Origin: DASTDY01 sp035478375
Lineage (GTDB): Bacteria; Patescibacteriota; Saccharimonadia; Saccharimonadales; EFPC-124
Direction: 5' to 3'
DNA length: 22,575 nt
Assembly (NCBI GenBank): GCA_035478375.1
Contig: DATIJQ010000076.1
Coordinates: 1-22,575 of the forward strand
Under the pieces are notes generated by a model that ran no database searches, had not been told where the DNA came from, and was given only the letters and a program-made list of their open reading frames with translations. A program made the position numbers and the translations under genes. Within the stretch, counting starts at the first letter, position 1; every line of letters starts with the position of its first letter. Below, piece after piece: positions 13,413 to 20,320 of the stretch.

Positions 13413-14380
13413 TGGCAAAAGCGCTCAAAATGTTGGCGATTGGCGCGGCAACGCAGGACGTTTTTTTACTGGGCGGCGAGATTTTTAAGCCGTACCAAGA
13501 AAAAACTGGTCCTTTTGAGCACCTGCCGCTCGGCGCCAAACTAAGTGTCGAAGATGCCGTGTTTGCTACCGGCGGCAACGCGCTCAACGCCGCCACGACC
13601 TTTGTGCGTCAAGGTTTGGACAGTCATTTTATGGGTGTCGTTGGCGACGAACCATCTGGTCAGGTCGTTATGCAAACGCTTGACGACGAAGGCATCGACG
13701 CTCGCTACGTCCGCCAAGCCACCATTTACCGTACCAGCTACAGCACCATTTTGCTGGCGCCAACCGGTGAGCGCACTATTTTAACCTGTCACGGCACCAA
13801 ATTGCGCGCTGATGGTTCTGACCTCACCTTGAGCGCAATTGCAGAAGTCGACTGGTTGTATGTGTCGTCGGTTAACTCTATGGAATTGCTCGAAAAAATC
13901 GTCACCCTTGCTGCAAAAAATAACACGCAGGTAGCGATCAACCCATCGCCATTTGAACTAGAAAACGCCCACAAACTGCGCCCCATTTTAGAAGACGTCA
14001 GCGTGCTGTTGGCCAATAAAGAAGAAATGCGGCTCATTGTCGAAGGTCAAACGTCCGACGAACTAATCCGCCACGCGGCTCACCTTACACCGACCGTCGT
14101 GTTGTCTGACGGCCCTAATGGCGTGCTAGCCACCGATGGCAAACAGCTGGTAAAAGCCGGCATGTACGAAGATGTAAAAGTTATTGACCGCACCGGTGCC
14201 GGCGATGCGTTTGGCTCTGGCTTTGTAGCCATGCACGCACAGGGCAGAGATTTGGCCACGGCCGTGACGTTTGCCAGTGCTAACGCCACATCGGTTGTGA
14301 CCGAAATCGGCGCCACCAAAGGTATTTTGCACCACGATGCCGTATTGCACGATATGCCACTCCAAATTTCTGAGTTATAA
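13412..14380 (+). CDS. PfkB-family carbohydrate kinase
   Basis: An ATP-dependent sugar or nucleoside kinase of the ribokinase/PfkB fold, 322 residues. The first signature GGNALNAA is at 54-61. The second, DRTGAGDAFGSGF, is at 259-271 with the catalytic Asp265. NKEE (202-205) and LSDGPNG (231-237) are the usual ATP-site elements. The start is GTG 13412, one base inside the aldolase stop. Position right after an aldolase suggests a phosphorylated-sugar substrate (fructose-6-phosphate, sedoheptulose-7-phosphate or tagatose-6-phosphate), but ribokinase or adenosine kinase activity is equally possible from sequence alone. It is the last gene of the operon; a hairpin follows. Confidence 0.88.
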   Translation: MAKALKMLAIGAATQDVFLLGGEIFKPYQEKTGPFEHLPLGAKLSVEDAVFATGGNALNAATTFVRQGLDSHFMGVVGDEPSGQVVMQTLDDEGIDARYVRQATIYRTSYSTILLAPTGERTILTCHGTKLRADGSDLTLSAIAEVDWLYVSSVNSMELLEKIVTLAAKNNTQVAINPSPFELENAHKLRPILEDVSVLLANKEEMRLIVEGQTSDELIRHAAHLTPTVVLSDGPNGVLATDGKQLVKAGMYEDVKVIDRTGAGDAFGSGFVAMHAQGRDLATAVTFASANATSVVTEIGATKGILHHDAVLHDMPLQISEL

Positions 14381-14386
14381 CGAACA

Positions 14387-14421
14387 AAACCCGCCCACGC
14401 CGCAGTGGCACGAACGGGTTT
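14387..14421. terminator. Hairpin between convergent pfkB-family gene and membrane protein gene
   Basis: AAACCCG (14387-14393) pairs with CGGGTTT (14415-14421), with an inner CCAC/GTGG stem (14395-14398, 14405-14408). On the minus strand it is followed by TTTTGTT-like sequence. It can serve both genes. Confidence 0.55.
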
Positions 14422-14432
14422 GCCCTTGATCT

Positions 14433-15155
14433 TTAGTAGAAGCGAACGACCCAGAGGCCAATTGTCACTACAAAAACAATCGTCATGGCGCCAGAAAAAC
14501 TTTCGGCAAACCAGCGTCCCCGTTTGCCAAACCATCGTTCCAGCGTGAGCCGCCACACTTCTTGGCCGCGCGATTTTGGCCAGGGCAGTATGCCAACAAC
14601 TGCGGTTACAGCGCACATCGTCATACCAAACAAAAACGGTAGGTCCCACAACTCATGATGCACGAGGACCGATGGGTGAGTGATCGCAAAACCAATCGCC
14701 AGCGGTAGCCCCAAGAAGGCTATAACTCCCAGCGGCACCAAAAGGTGTACGCAAATGCGGTGCTCTTCGAACCGCATGACAACAACGACAATCGTAAGAC
14801 AAGCCACAAGAATGAGGTTGGTAATCGGCCTGTCGCCCAGTAAAGCGCCAAAAAACCGTTCTGCGACAAAGAGCGTTAGCCCCAAACGAATGGCAGTTGT
14901 TGAGCGTACTCCCTCTAGCCAACAGCGCAAATTGTTCATAAAGCCAGCTTTAACCAATGCTTCTACTTTGTACGAACCAATAAATGGTATGTAGCGTACA
15001 AACCACGGCCAGCGCGCTGCAGTACTATGTGCACCATTGTCGGTGATGGCACGTAGCTTGTTAGCTACTCGCACATAAGCGCGGGTGTGCCAGGCCGGAA
15101 TGAAAAACATTTCGGTAACAATAGCCACAATTACAATCCCCTGGGCAAGCTGCAC
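14433..15155 (-). CDS. Unknown multi-pass membrane protein (about 240 aa)
   Basis: I do not recognise this protein. About five hydrophobic helices are visible (roughly residues 4-20, 110-127, 137-157, 172-192 and 219-237 from the chosen start). A basic, tryptophan-rich loop (PWPKSRGQEVWRLTLERWFGKRGRW) lies before the last helix. GTG 15155 is used because it is preceded by a weak AGG. TTG 15191, 15182 or 15176 would add up to 12 residues. A good promoter (TTGCAA, 17 bp, TAATCT) lies upstream, so the gene is independent. It is convergent with the sugar operon. Codon use is intermediate between the housekeeping genes and the GC-rich orphans. Confidence 0.72.
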   Translation of the reverse strand: MQLAQGIVIVAIVTEMFFIPAWHTRAYVRVANKLRAITDNGAHSTAARWPWFVRYIPFIGSYKVEALVKAGFMNNLRCWLEGVRSTTAIRLGLTLFVAERFFGALLGDRPITNLILVACLTIVVVVMRFEEHRICVHLLVPLGVIAFLGLPLAIGFAITHPSVLVHHELWDLPFLFGMTMCAVTAVVGILPWPKSRGQEVWRLTLERWFGKRGRWFAESFSGAMTIVFVVTIGLWVVRFY

Positions 15156-15203
15156 TTTGGACCTACTTTCGGACAAGTTCAAGGGTGGCAAATAGCCGAC
15201 TTT

Positions 15204-15232
15204 AGATTACGCCGCAGTGCTCAATTTTGCAA
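15204..15232 (-). promoter_or_regulatory. Promoter for the 14433-15155 membrane protein
   Basis: On the minus strand TTGCAA (15232-15227) and TAATCT (15209-15204) are separated by 17 bp. Confidence 0.45.
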
Positions 15233-15251
15233 GCCGCCCAAAACACGCTTA

Positions 15252-15260
15252 TGCTACTAT
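15252..15260 (+). promoter_or_regulatory. Extended -10 (TGC TACTAT), near-leaderless
   Basis: The box ends 6 nt before ATG 15267, and no ribosome site is present. This supports that ATG as the start and a leaderless transcript. Confidence 0.5.
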
Positions 15261-15266
15261 AAAAGT

Positions 15267-16505
15267 ATGTCATTTTTACGCGATTTACTCGACGCCAAAG
15301 AGCCATTGTTCACGCAAGCATTGCAGCAGCTCGAAGAAGTGAGCCACAAACCTGGGGTTGACGCCAAGCTTGCCGGTGATATCCATCAACAAGCCAGCGC
15401 CGCCATTAAAGCGCTTGGACTGGACGAAAAAGACACCATTGGGCCAGAGCTTTACCACGCCCTTAACGCCAAAGTACAACAGCACGACGAACACTTAGCC
15501 AAAAGCATTGGCGGCAACTACGACATGCCGGTACAACAGTTGTTGCCGCTCATGAAAGCCGCCGCCGATAAAGTAAAGATGCCGCGCGACTGTTGGGTAC
15601 TCAAAAAAAGTGTCGCCAAAGAAATGCTGCGCAAAATGCCGCCGCCGCACATTATGGAACGGCTTGGCTATCGGTCTGTCGACAGCATGCTCAAACGCGA
15701 AAACCTGGCCGAAATTTATGGCGCGTTGCGCTTTGCCGAAGACCCAGCATGGTTAAACCAGTTTGATGCCACTTATAAAAAGCTCGTAGCGACTGATTTT
15801 GAGACCCGCCAGATAGAAATTGTGATTATGCCCCACGACCGCTGGGGCGATATTGCCGAACACTTTATCCAAAAAAAGCGCCACAATATTACGCACTTAA
15901 AAGAGCTGGGTGTGATTTTAATGCTGCCGGTCAAGGCCGCGCGTATGCCGGGCATCACCATTTGGGCAATGTCGTTGTTGTTCCATTACACCAACGAAAT
16001 TCGGCTGTATAGCGCTTACTTTAAATTGCAGCAAGTCAAAAAGAACTTTGGCGAAATTTTAGCTCAAACCCTTATTGCTGACCCCGATTTAGGGCCGATT
16101 ATGGCCGGCAACCATGTGCATTGGCGCGTGATCCAACGCTACTTTGGCAAACTAGAGGGCGACCCACACCCCGAAATTTTTGAGCCACATGTGCAACCCG
16201 AGGACCTGCATTGGCGCAAGGCCGAAAGCATTTTGTACGAGATCGACCCCGAATTAGGTTTTTGGCGCGATCTCGACTACGTCGGTCTTATGTTCGAAGA
16301 TCGTGCGCTCAGTTTTAATATGATGGACGTCGCCGCCAGCTACTGTAACAACACTCCGTACGAACAGCGCACTATTTACCATTTTCGCGAAAGCCTCTGG
16401 AACGAAATTTTTATGCGCTACATGGGCCAAAAAACATTGCGAGACCAAGTACTAAAACAGCTCGACAACGAGATGATTGCGCCCGAACGCCTGGGCAACG
16501 TATAA
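15267..16505 (+). CDS. Conserved-looking protein of unknown function (412 aa)
   Basis: I do not recognise this protein. It is soluble, with no signal peptide or strong membrane helix; one moderately hydrophobic stretch is GITIWAMSLLFHYT. The N-terminal ~110 residues are helical and rich in Gln, Ala, Lys and Leu. The centre has HNITHLKELGVILMLPVKAARMPG, and the C-terminal third is rich in Asp, Glu, Trp and His (HVHWRVIQRYFG, LHWRKAESILYEIDPELGFWRDLDYVG). The His/Trp-rich part looks like an enzyme or binding domain, but no known motif is evident. The frame is open upstream to 15087, but the -10 box at 15255 fixes ATG 15267. Native codon use and intact length suggest a real, long-resident gene. 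The promoter of the next gene lies in its last codons. Confidence 0.85.
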   Translation: MSFLRDLLDAKEPLFTQALQQLEEVSHKPGVDAKLAGDIHQQASAAIKALGLDEKDTIGPELYHALNAKVQQHDEHLAKSIGGNYDMPVQQLLPLMKAAADKVKMPRDCWVLKKSVAKEMLRKMPPPHIMERLGYRSVDSMLKRENLAEIYGALRFAEDPAWLNQFDATYKKLVATDFETRQIEIVIMPHDRWGDIAEHFIQKKRHNITHLKELGVILMLPVKAARMPGITIWAMSLLFHYTNEIRLYSAYFKLQQVKKNFGEILAQTLIADPDLGPIMAGNHVHWRVIQRYFGKLEGDPHPEIFEPHVQPEDLHWRKAESILYEIDPELGFWRDLDYVGLMFEDRALSFNMMDVAASYCNNTPYEQRTIYHFRESLWNEIFMRYMGQKTLRDQVLKQLDNEMIAPERLGNV

Positions 16506-16506
16506 T
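16477..16506 (+). promoter_or_regulatory. Promoter inside the end of the upstream gene
   Basis: TTGCGC (16477-16482), an 18-bp spacer and a perfect TATAAT (16501-16506) overlap the stop codon of the 412-aa gene. The box ends 6 nt before ATG 16513. Confidence 0.6.
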
Positions 16507-16512
16507 GTAAGC

Positions 16513-17115
16513 ATGAGCAAGTACCAAATCTGTGTGTCGGGCGCAGCCGCCGGCGAAACTGTCGAAACATCCCATTTGTTGGCGTATGCAATAGGTGCGG
16601 CGATTGCTAAAAGCGGGCATACGCTGACTACTGGCGCGACGGTTGGACTCCCGCAATATGCGGCGCGCGGGGCAAAAGATAATGGCGGGCTTTCTGTTGG
16701 GTTTTCGCCGGCGGCTAGTATCCGCGAGCATTTAAAGTCGTACCGCTTGCCGGTCAAAGAATTCGATTACATCAACTTTACCAACATGGACTACGTTGGC
16801 CGCGACGTGTACTTGGTGCGCAGCAGCGACGCGCTTATTACTGTTGGCGGGCGTATGGGTAGTCTGCATGAATTTGCGACGGCCCTCGAAAGTCACAAAT
16901 TTTGTGCTGTACTCTTAGGTAGCGGTGGCTTGGCTGATTTTATTCCGACTATTATTAATCGTTTGCCAACGCCAGCTGGTAGCAAAATTATATACGAGAC
17001 CGACCCAGAGCGTATTGTAAAGCAGGTTATTGATTACCTCGACAAAGACTATGCTGATTTTAAAGAAGATATAAAAAGCTTGGAGCGCCGTCCTAAAAAA
17101 GCGCCGCGCGGGTAA
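16513..17115 (+). CDS. LOG/SLOG Rossmann-fold family protein
   Basis: A 200-residue protein of the SLOG superfamily, which includes the LOG nucleotide 5'-monophosphate phosphoribohydrolases and nucleotide-sensing domains. The N-terminal strand and glycine loop read ICVSGAAAGETVE (6-18). GHTLTTGATVGLPQYAARGA (35-54) is the second glycine-rich block. GGRMGSLHEF (112-121) corresponds to the PGGxGTxxE catalytic/binding motif, with E120 kept and Thr replaced by Ser. The tail after 180 is lysine/arginine rich. ATG 16513 is chosen from the -10 box 6 nt before it; the frame is open to 16477 inside the previous gene. Actual substrate is unknown; the old name 'lysine decarboxylase family' would be misleading. 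Confidence 0.82.
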   Translation: MSKYQICVSGAAAGETVETSHLLAYAIGAAIAKSGHTLTTGATVGLPQYAARGAKDNGGLSVGFSPAASIREHLKSYRLPVKEFDYINFTNMDYVGRDVYLVRSSDALITVGGRMGSLHEFATALESHKFCAVLLGSGGLADFIPTIINRLPTPAGSKIIYETDPERIVKQVIDYLDKDYADFKEDIKSLERRPKKAPRG

Positions 17116-17122
17116 CAAAAAG

Positions 17123-17136
17123 CCGGCATGTGCCGG
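17123..17136 (+). terminator. Small palindromic hairpin after the SLOG gene
   Basis: CCGGCA (17123-17128) and TGCCGG (17131-17136) are separated by 2 nt, effectively a 5-bp stem with a 4-nt loop. An ACAAAATAT stretch follows, so it is a weak terminator candidate. Confidence 0.3.
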
Positions 17137-17153
17137 ACAAAATATGGGTTTAT

Positions 17154-17182
17154 GGGGTTGCGGTCGGGTGACCAGCAACCCC
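17154..17182 (-). terminator. Hairpin terminator after the 17197-17616 gene
   Basis: GGGGTTGC (17154-17161) and GGTC (17162-17165) pair with GACC (17170-17173) and GCAACCCC (17175-17182), leaving one bulged base. It begins 14 nt after the stop. ATATTTTGT follows on the minus strand. Confidence 0.65.
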
Positions 17183-17196
17183 GCCACCGGTATACG

Positions 17197-17616
17197 TCAG
17201 CCGTTGGAGGTGTCGATGAAGCATCTGCTCAGGCCGAGGCCGCTGCGCTGGGCGCGGGCGTCCTTGAAGTGGGTGTCTCTGAGCTTGTAGCTCACTGCGT
17301 CCTTGTAGCGGTCTTCCGCTGGGAAGGTGATGGTGACGTCGCGCGGGTTGTCGGCCGGTGCCTTGACCGCCAGCGTGCGCGTGCAGCTACCAAAGGCGAC
17401 GAAGCCTTCGATAGCGTCGTAGTGGACCTTCAGCGAGTTGTCGTCCTCATGCCATCCGTAGTCCTCGATCGCCTGTCGGACCTGGGTGATCAGCGCTCGC
17501 TCCCTTGCAGTTTCCTGTTGGACGCTGCTGTCGACGCTGTTGATGAACGTAATCAGTAGAACAGCCGCGGCCACTACGGCAGCGCAGCTGGCAAGCACCT
17601 TTGTTCTTCGTTTCAC
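17197..17616 (-). CDS. GWHxDD-type membrane-anchored extracytoplasmic protein, paralog A (139 aa)
   Basis: Unknown family. The start is GTG 17616, six bases after GGAG. A basic start (KRRTK) leads to one helix (about 8-26). Residues 27-139 should be outside, beginning with a helical segment, then GWHEDD at 54-59, C78 and C132. The protein aligns with its neighbour 17787-18188: GWHxDD, first Cys and second Cys occur one residue later there and the two cysteines are 54 residues apart in both. The pair probably forms a disulfide. Codons are C/G-ending (AAG far over AAA, TTC over TTT), quite unlike uvrB next door. It has its own promoter (TTTACA, 17 bp, CATAAT) and terminator. Surface or host-interaction function is speculation. 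Confidence 0.68.
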   Translation of the reverse strand: MKRRTKVLASCAAVVAAAVLLITFINSVDSSVQQETARERALITQVRQAIEDYGWHEDDNSLKVHYDAIEGFVAFGSCTRTLAVKAPADNPRDVTITFPAEDRYKDAVSYKLRDTHFKDARAQRSGLGLSRCFIDTSNG

Positions 17617-17655
17617 CAGTTACTCCATTCCTTTGTACGAAGGTGGTAATTGTGC

Positions 17656-17684
17656 ATTATGACATTTGCATAGTAGCTTGTAAA
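17656..17684 (-). promoter_or_regulatory. Promoter for paralog A
   Basis: Minus strand TTTACA (17684-17679), a 17-bp spacer and CATAAT (17661-17656) would start RNA near 17649, about 33 nt before GTG 17616. Confidence 0.5.
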
Positions 17685-17737
17685 GTTTTTATACACTAAA
17701 TTCTATAAAAATCCACTGGATAAAAACCTTGGGTGTT

Positions 17738-17769
17738 GGTCGCCTGGTCTCGTTTGAGTCCAGGCGACC
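17738..17769 (-). terminator. Hairpin terminator after the 17787-18188 gene
   Basis: GGTCGCCTGG (17738-17747) pairs with CCAGGCGACC (17760-17769), with an inner CTC/GAG stem and GTTT loop. It begins 17 nt after the stop, and a TTTTT run follows about 12 nt beyond on the minus strand. Confidence 0.65.
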
Positions 17770-17786
17770 GACCACCGGTGTCGGGG

Positions 17787-18188
17787 TCAGCAGTTGTTGC
17801 TGACGCGGAGGCTGAAGAGGGCGGTATTGGGTGTGAGTTCCTTGAACGGAAAGGGCGCCGACGTGTCGTAGCCCTGCGCATTGCCCTTGCGGGCACGCAC
17901 CGTAACATTTGCCTCTTCCGGTTTGAGCGGGTCGGCATCGACCACGAGTGTGCAGGCATTGCTCAAAATGATTTGCGCCTGCACATCACCGTCGGCGATG
18001 TACGTAATGTCGTCGATGTGCCACCCTTGGGCGGCAACGGCGGTTTGGACCCTGGCGATGTCGCCGGCGTGCAAATCCTGGTTACGCTGCTCGGCAGCGT
18101 TACTGTTGGAGGCGAGCTGCACAATCAGATAGATTGCAGCAAGCCCCAGCACGACGGGTATCGCGTTTTTCCGGATAGTCCTCAACAT
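17787..18188 (-). CDS. GWHxDD-type membrane-anchored extracytoplasmic protein, paralog B (133 aa)
   Basis: Unknown family, paralogous to 17197-17616. ATG 18188 follows AGGGGG by 8 nt. Residues 1-7 are basic, residues 8-26 are one helix, and the rest should be outside. GWHIDD is at 55-60, C79 lies in NACTLVVDAD, and C133 is the last residue. A predicted strand with VTV (95-97) matches VTI in paralog A. The two proteins otherwise share few identities, so duplication is old or selection is strong. Codons are C/G-ending. It is read divergently from uvrB and ends at its own hairpin. No clear -10/-35 was found for it. A structural, adhesive or immunity-type role cannot be told apart. Confidence 0.68.
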   Translation of the reverse strand: MLRTIRKNAIPVVLGLAAIYLIVQLASNSNAAEQRNQDLHAGDIARVQTAVAAQGWHIDDITYIADGDVQAQIILSNACTLVVDADPLKPEEANVTVRARKGNAQGYDTSAPFPFKELTPNTALFSLRVSNNC

Positions 18189-18300
18189 GTGCTAGTCCCC
18201 CTACGATGGCGGTGGTATAAATAAACATTACCATAAAATGATAAAAAAAGCAACAAAGCATAAGTATATTAAGTGCTGACGAGCACGCTTTGCCTGAGTT

Positions 18301-18309
18301 TGCTACAAT
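18301..18309 (+). promoter_or_regulatory. Extended -10 (TGC TACAAT) for uvrB
   Basis: The box ends 7 nt before ATG 18317, and no Shine-Dalgarno is present, predicting a leaderless uvrB transcript. This decides against the upstream TTG 18290. Confidence 0.55.
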
Positions 18310-18316
18310 AGTACCG

Positions 18317-20281
18317 ATGCCCGATTTTAAACTCGTCACCCCCTACCAACCCACAGGCGACCAGCCCCAAGCGATCGCCACACTTTTAGAGGGCCTTAAA
18401 AAAGGCGAGCGCGAACAAACCTTGCTTGGCGTTACTGGCTCCGGCAAAACGTTTACCATGGCCAATATTGTGGCCGAGCGCCAGGTGCCGACACTAGTTT
18501 TGTGTCATAACAAAACACTGGCCGCGCAGCTGTACGGCGAGTTTAAACAATTTTTCCCCGACGCTGAAGTCCATTACTTTGTTAGCTACTTTGACTACTA
18601 CCAGCCAGAAGCTTACATTGCCAGCAGCGACGTTTACATAGAGAAAGACAGCAAAATCAACGAAGAAATCGACCGCCTCCGCCACGCTGCTACAAGCTCG
18701 TTGTTGAGCCGCCGCGATGTCTTAATTGTAGCCAGCGTCAGCTGCATTTATGGCATTGGCTCGGTCGAAGATTATGGCCAAATGGCCGTCACCATTAAAA
18801 AAGGCGAGCGCCGGCAACAAGATAAACTATTGCGCTGGCTCAGTGACATCCAGTACCAACGTAACGATATTGACTTCCACCGCAGCACCTTCCGCGTGCG
18901 CGGCGACGTCGTTGACATCTTCCCGGCTGGCGCCGAAACCGCCTACCGCGTCGAATTTTTTGGCGACGACGTGGACCGCATTACCAACATCGACCCGCTG
19001 ACAGGCGAAATTATAAAAGAGATGGACGTTGTAACCATTTTCCCCGGTTCGCACTACGTCACGCCGCAAGACAAGCTCAAAATTGCTATTGGCAAGATCC
19101 GCCAGGAATCCGAAGAACGAGTGGCGTTTTTTGAAAAGCACGGCAAATTGCTAGAAGCCCAGCGCTTACAGCAACGCACCAAATTCGACTTGGAAATGCT
19201 AGAAGAAACCGGCTTTGTAAAAGGTATCGAAAACTACAGCCGCTACCTAACCAACCGTGCTCCGGGCGAACAACCCGCCACGCTTTTAGATTATTTCCCT
19301 GATGATTTTTTGCTGTTTGTGGACGAAAGTCACATGACATTGCCTCAAGTCCGCGGCATGTACAATGGCGACCGCGCACGCAAAGAAGTACTGGTCGAAT
19401 ACGGTTTTAGGTTGCCGAGCGCGCTTGACAACCGGCCGCTGACCTTTACCGAATTTGAACGCCATATCAATAAAGCAATTTACGTCAGCGCCACGCCGGG
19501 CGAGTACGAATTAACGCATAGCCCAGAGCCGGCGCAGCAGGTGATACGCCCAACCGGTTTGCTGGACCCACCAATAGAGATTCGACCGACTCAAGGCCAA
19601 GTCGATGATTTAATCGCTGAGATTAGGGCCACTACTGCCAAAAATCAGCGCGTATTAGTCACTACATTAACAAAACGCATGGCCGAAGACCTTACCGAGT
19701 ATTTAGCTGACCTTGGTATAAAAACAGCGTATTTGCATTCCGATGTCGATACGCTCGAACGCAGCGATATTTTGCGCGACCTGCGCCTTGGCGTTTATGA
19801 CGTTTTAGTGGGCATTAACCTGCTCCGCGAAGGCTTAGACCTACCCGAGGTCAGCCTTGTGGCAATCATGGACGCCGACAAAGAAGGCTTTTTGCGCTCG
19901 GCCAGCGCGCTCATCCAGACCGTCGGCCGCGCCGCCCGCCATGCCGAAGGCCACGTCATTATGTACGGCGACGTCGTTACCAAAAGCATGCAGCAAACGC
20001 TGGACGAAACGACTCGTCGGCGCAAAATTCAAGAAGATTACAACACCAAACATGGCATTACGCCAACCGGTGTTAATAAAGGAATCGACGAAGGCTTACG
20101 GGCGATTATTCCAAAAGAGGCCCAAATGGTTAAGCGCGACCTCAACAAAATCCCTAAAGAAGAATACGGCCGTGTTATAAAAGACCTGACCGCCGAAATG
20201 GACTTGGCTGCTGCTAACCTCCAATTCGAAACCGCTGCCGAACTCCGCGACTTAATCAATGATTTAAAAAACAAAATGTAG
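18317..20281 (+). CDS. uvrB: Excinuclease ABC subunit B (UvrB)
   Basis: The damage-verifying helicase-like subunit of nucleotide excision repair. It is loaded by UvrA, then recruits UvrC to cut either side of the lesion. It has 654 residues, a normal length. Walker A GVTGSGKTFT is at 38-47. The damage-probing beta-hairpin region is YYQPEAYIASSDVYIEKD (94-111), and DESH (336-339) is Walker B. The helicase motifs near the C-terminus include NLLREGLDLPEVSLVAIMD and QTVGRAARH. The UVR domain that contacts UvrC is at the end (LAAANLQFETAAELRDLIND). It is monocistronic, with a near-leaderless promoter upstream and a hairpin shared with the convergent gene downstream. The assignment is firm. Confidence 0.97.
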   Translation: MPDFKLVTPYQPTGDQPQAIATLLEGLKKGEREQTLLGVTGSGKTFTMANIVAERQVPTLVLCHNKTLAAQLYGEFKQFFPDAEVHYFVSYFDYYQPEAYIASSDVYIEKDSKINEEIDRLRHAATSSLLSRRDVLIVASVSCIYGIGSVEDYGQMAVTIKKGERRQQDKLLRWLSDIQYQRNDIDFHRSTFRVRGDVVDIFPAGAETAYRVEFFGDDVDRITNIDPLTGEIIKEMDVVTIFPGSHYVTPQDKLKIAIGKIRQESEERVAFFEKHGKLLEAQRLQQRTKFDLEMLEETGFVKGIENYSRYLTNRAPGEQPATLLDYFPDDFLLFVDESHMTLPQVRGMYNGDRARKEVLVEYGFRLPSALDNRPLTFTEFERHINKAIYVSATPGEYELTHSPEPAQQVIRPTGLLDPPIEIRPTQGQVDDLIAEIRATTAKNQRVLVTTLTKRMAEDLTEYLADLGIKTAYLHSDVDTLERSDILRDLRLGVYDVLVGINLLREGLDLPEVSLVAIMDADKEGFLRSASALIQTVGRAARHAEGHVIMYGDVVTKSMQQTLDETTRRRKIQEDYNTKHGITPTGVNKGIDEGLRAIIPKEAQMVKRDLNKIPKEEYGRVIKDLTAEMDLAAANLQFETAAELRDLINDLKNKM

Positions 20282-20288
20282 CAGGGCA

Positions 20289-20318
20289 GGTGGGCAGCGC
20301 TGTGATGCGCCGCCCACC
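20289..20318. terminator. Hairpin between convergent uvrB and the 20321-20755 gene
   Basis: GGTGGGC (20289-20295) and GCGC (20297-20300) pair with GCGC (20307-20310) and GCCCACC (20312-20318). The lone A/C mismatch becomes G-U in minus-strand RNA. It begins 2 nt after the minus-strand stop and 7 nt after the uvrB stop, with no clear U-tract. Confidence 0.6.
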
Positions 20319-20320
20319 AC

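Noticed and set aside
17128..17559. 143-aa plus-strand frame opposite paralog A
   Set aside because: It starts inside a terminator region, is rich in Val/Ala/Gly as expected of a shadow, and conflicts with the better-supported minus-strand gene.
17733..18224. 163-aa plus-strand frame opposite paralog B
   Set aside because: The minus strand has a ribosome site, a membrane helix, a paralog and a following hairpin; the plus frame has none of these.
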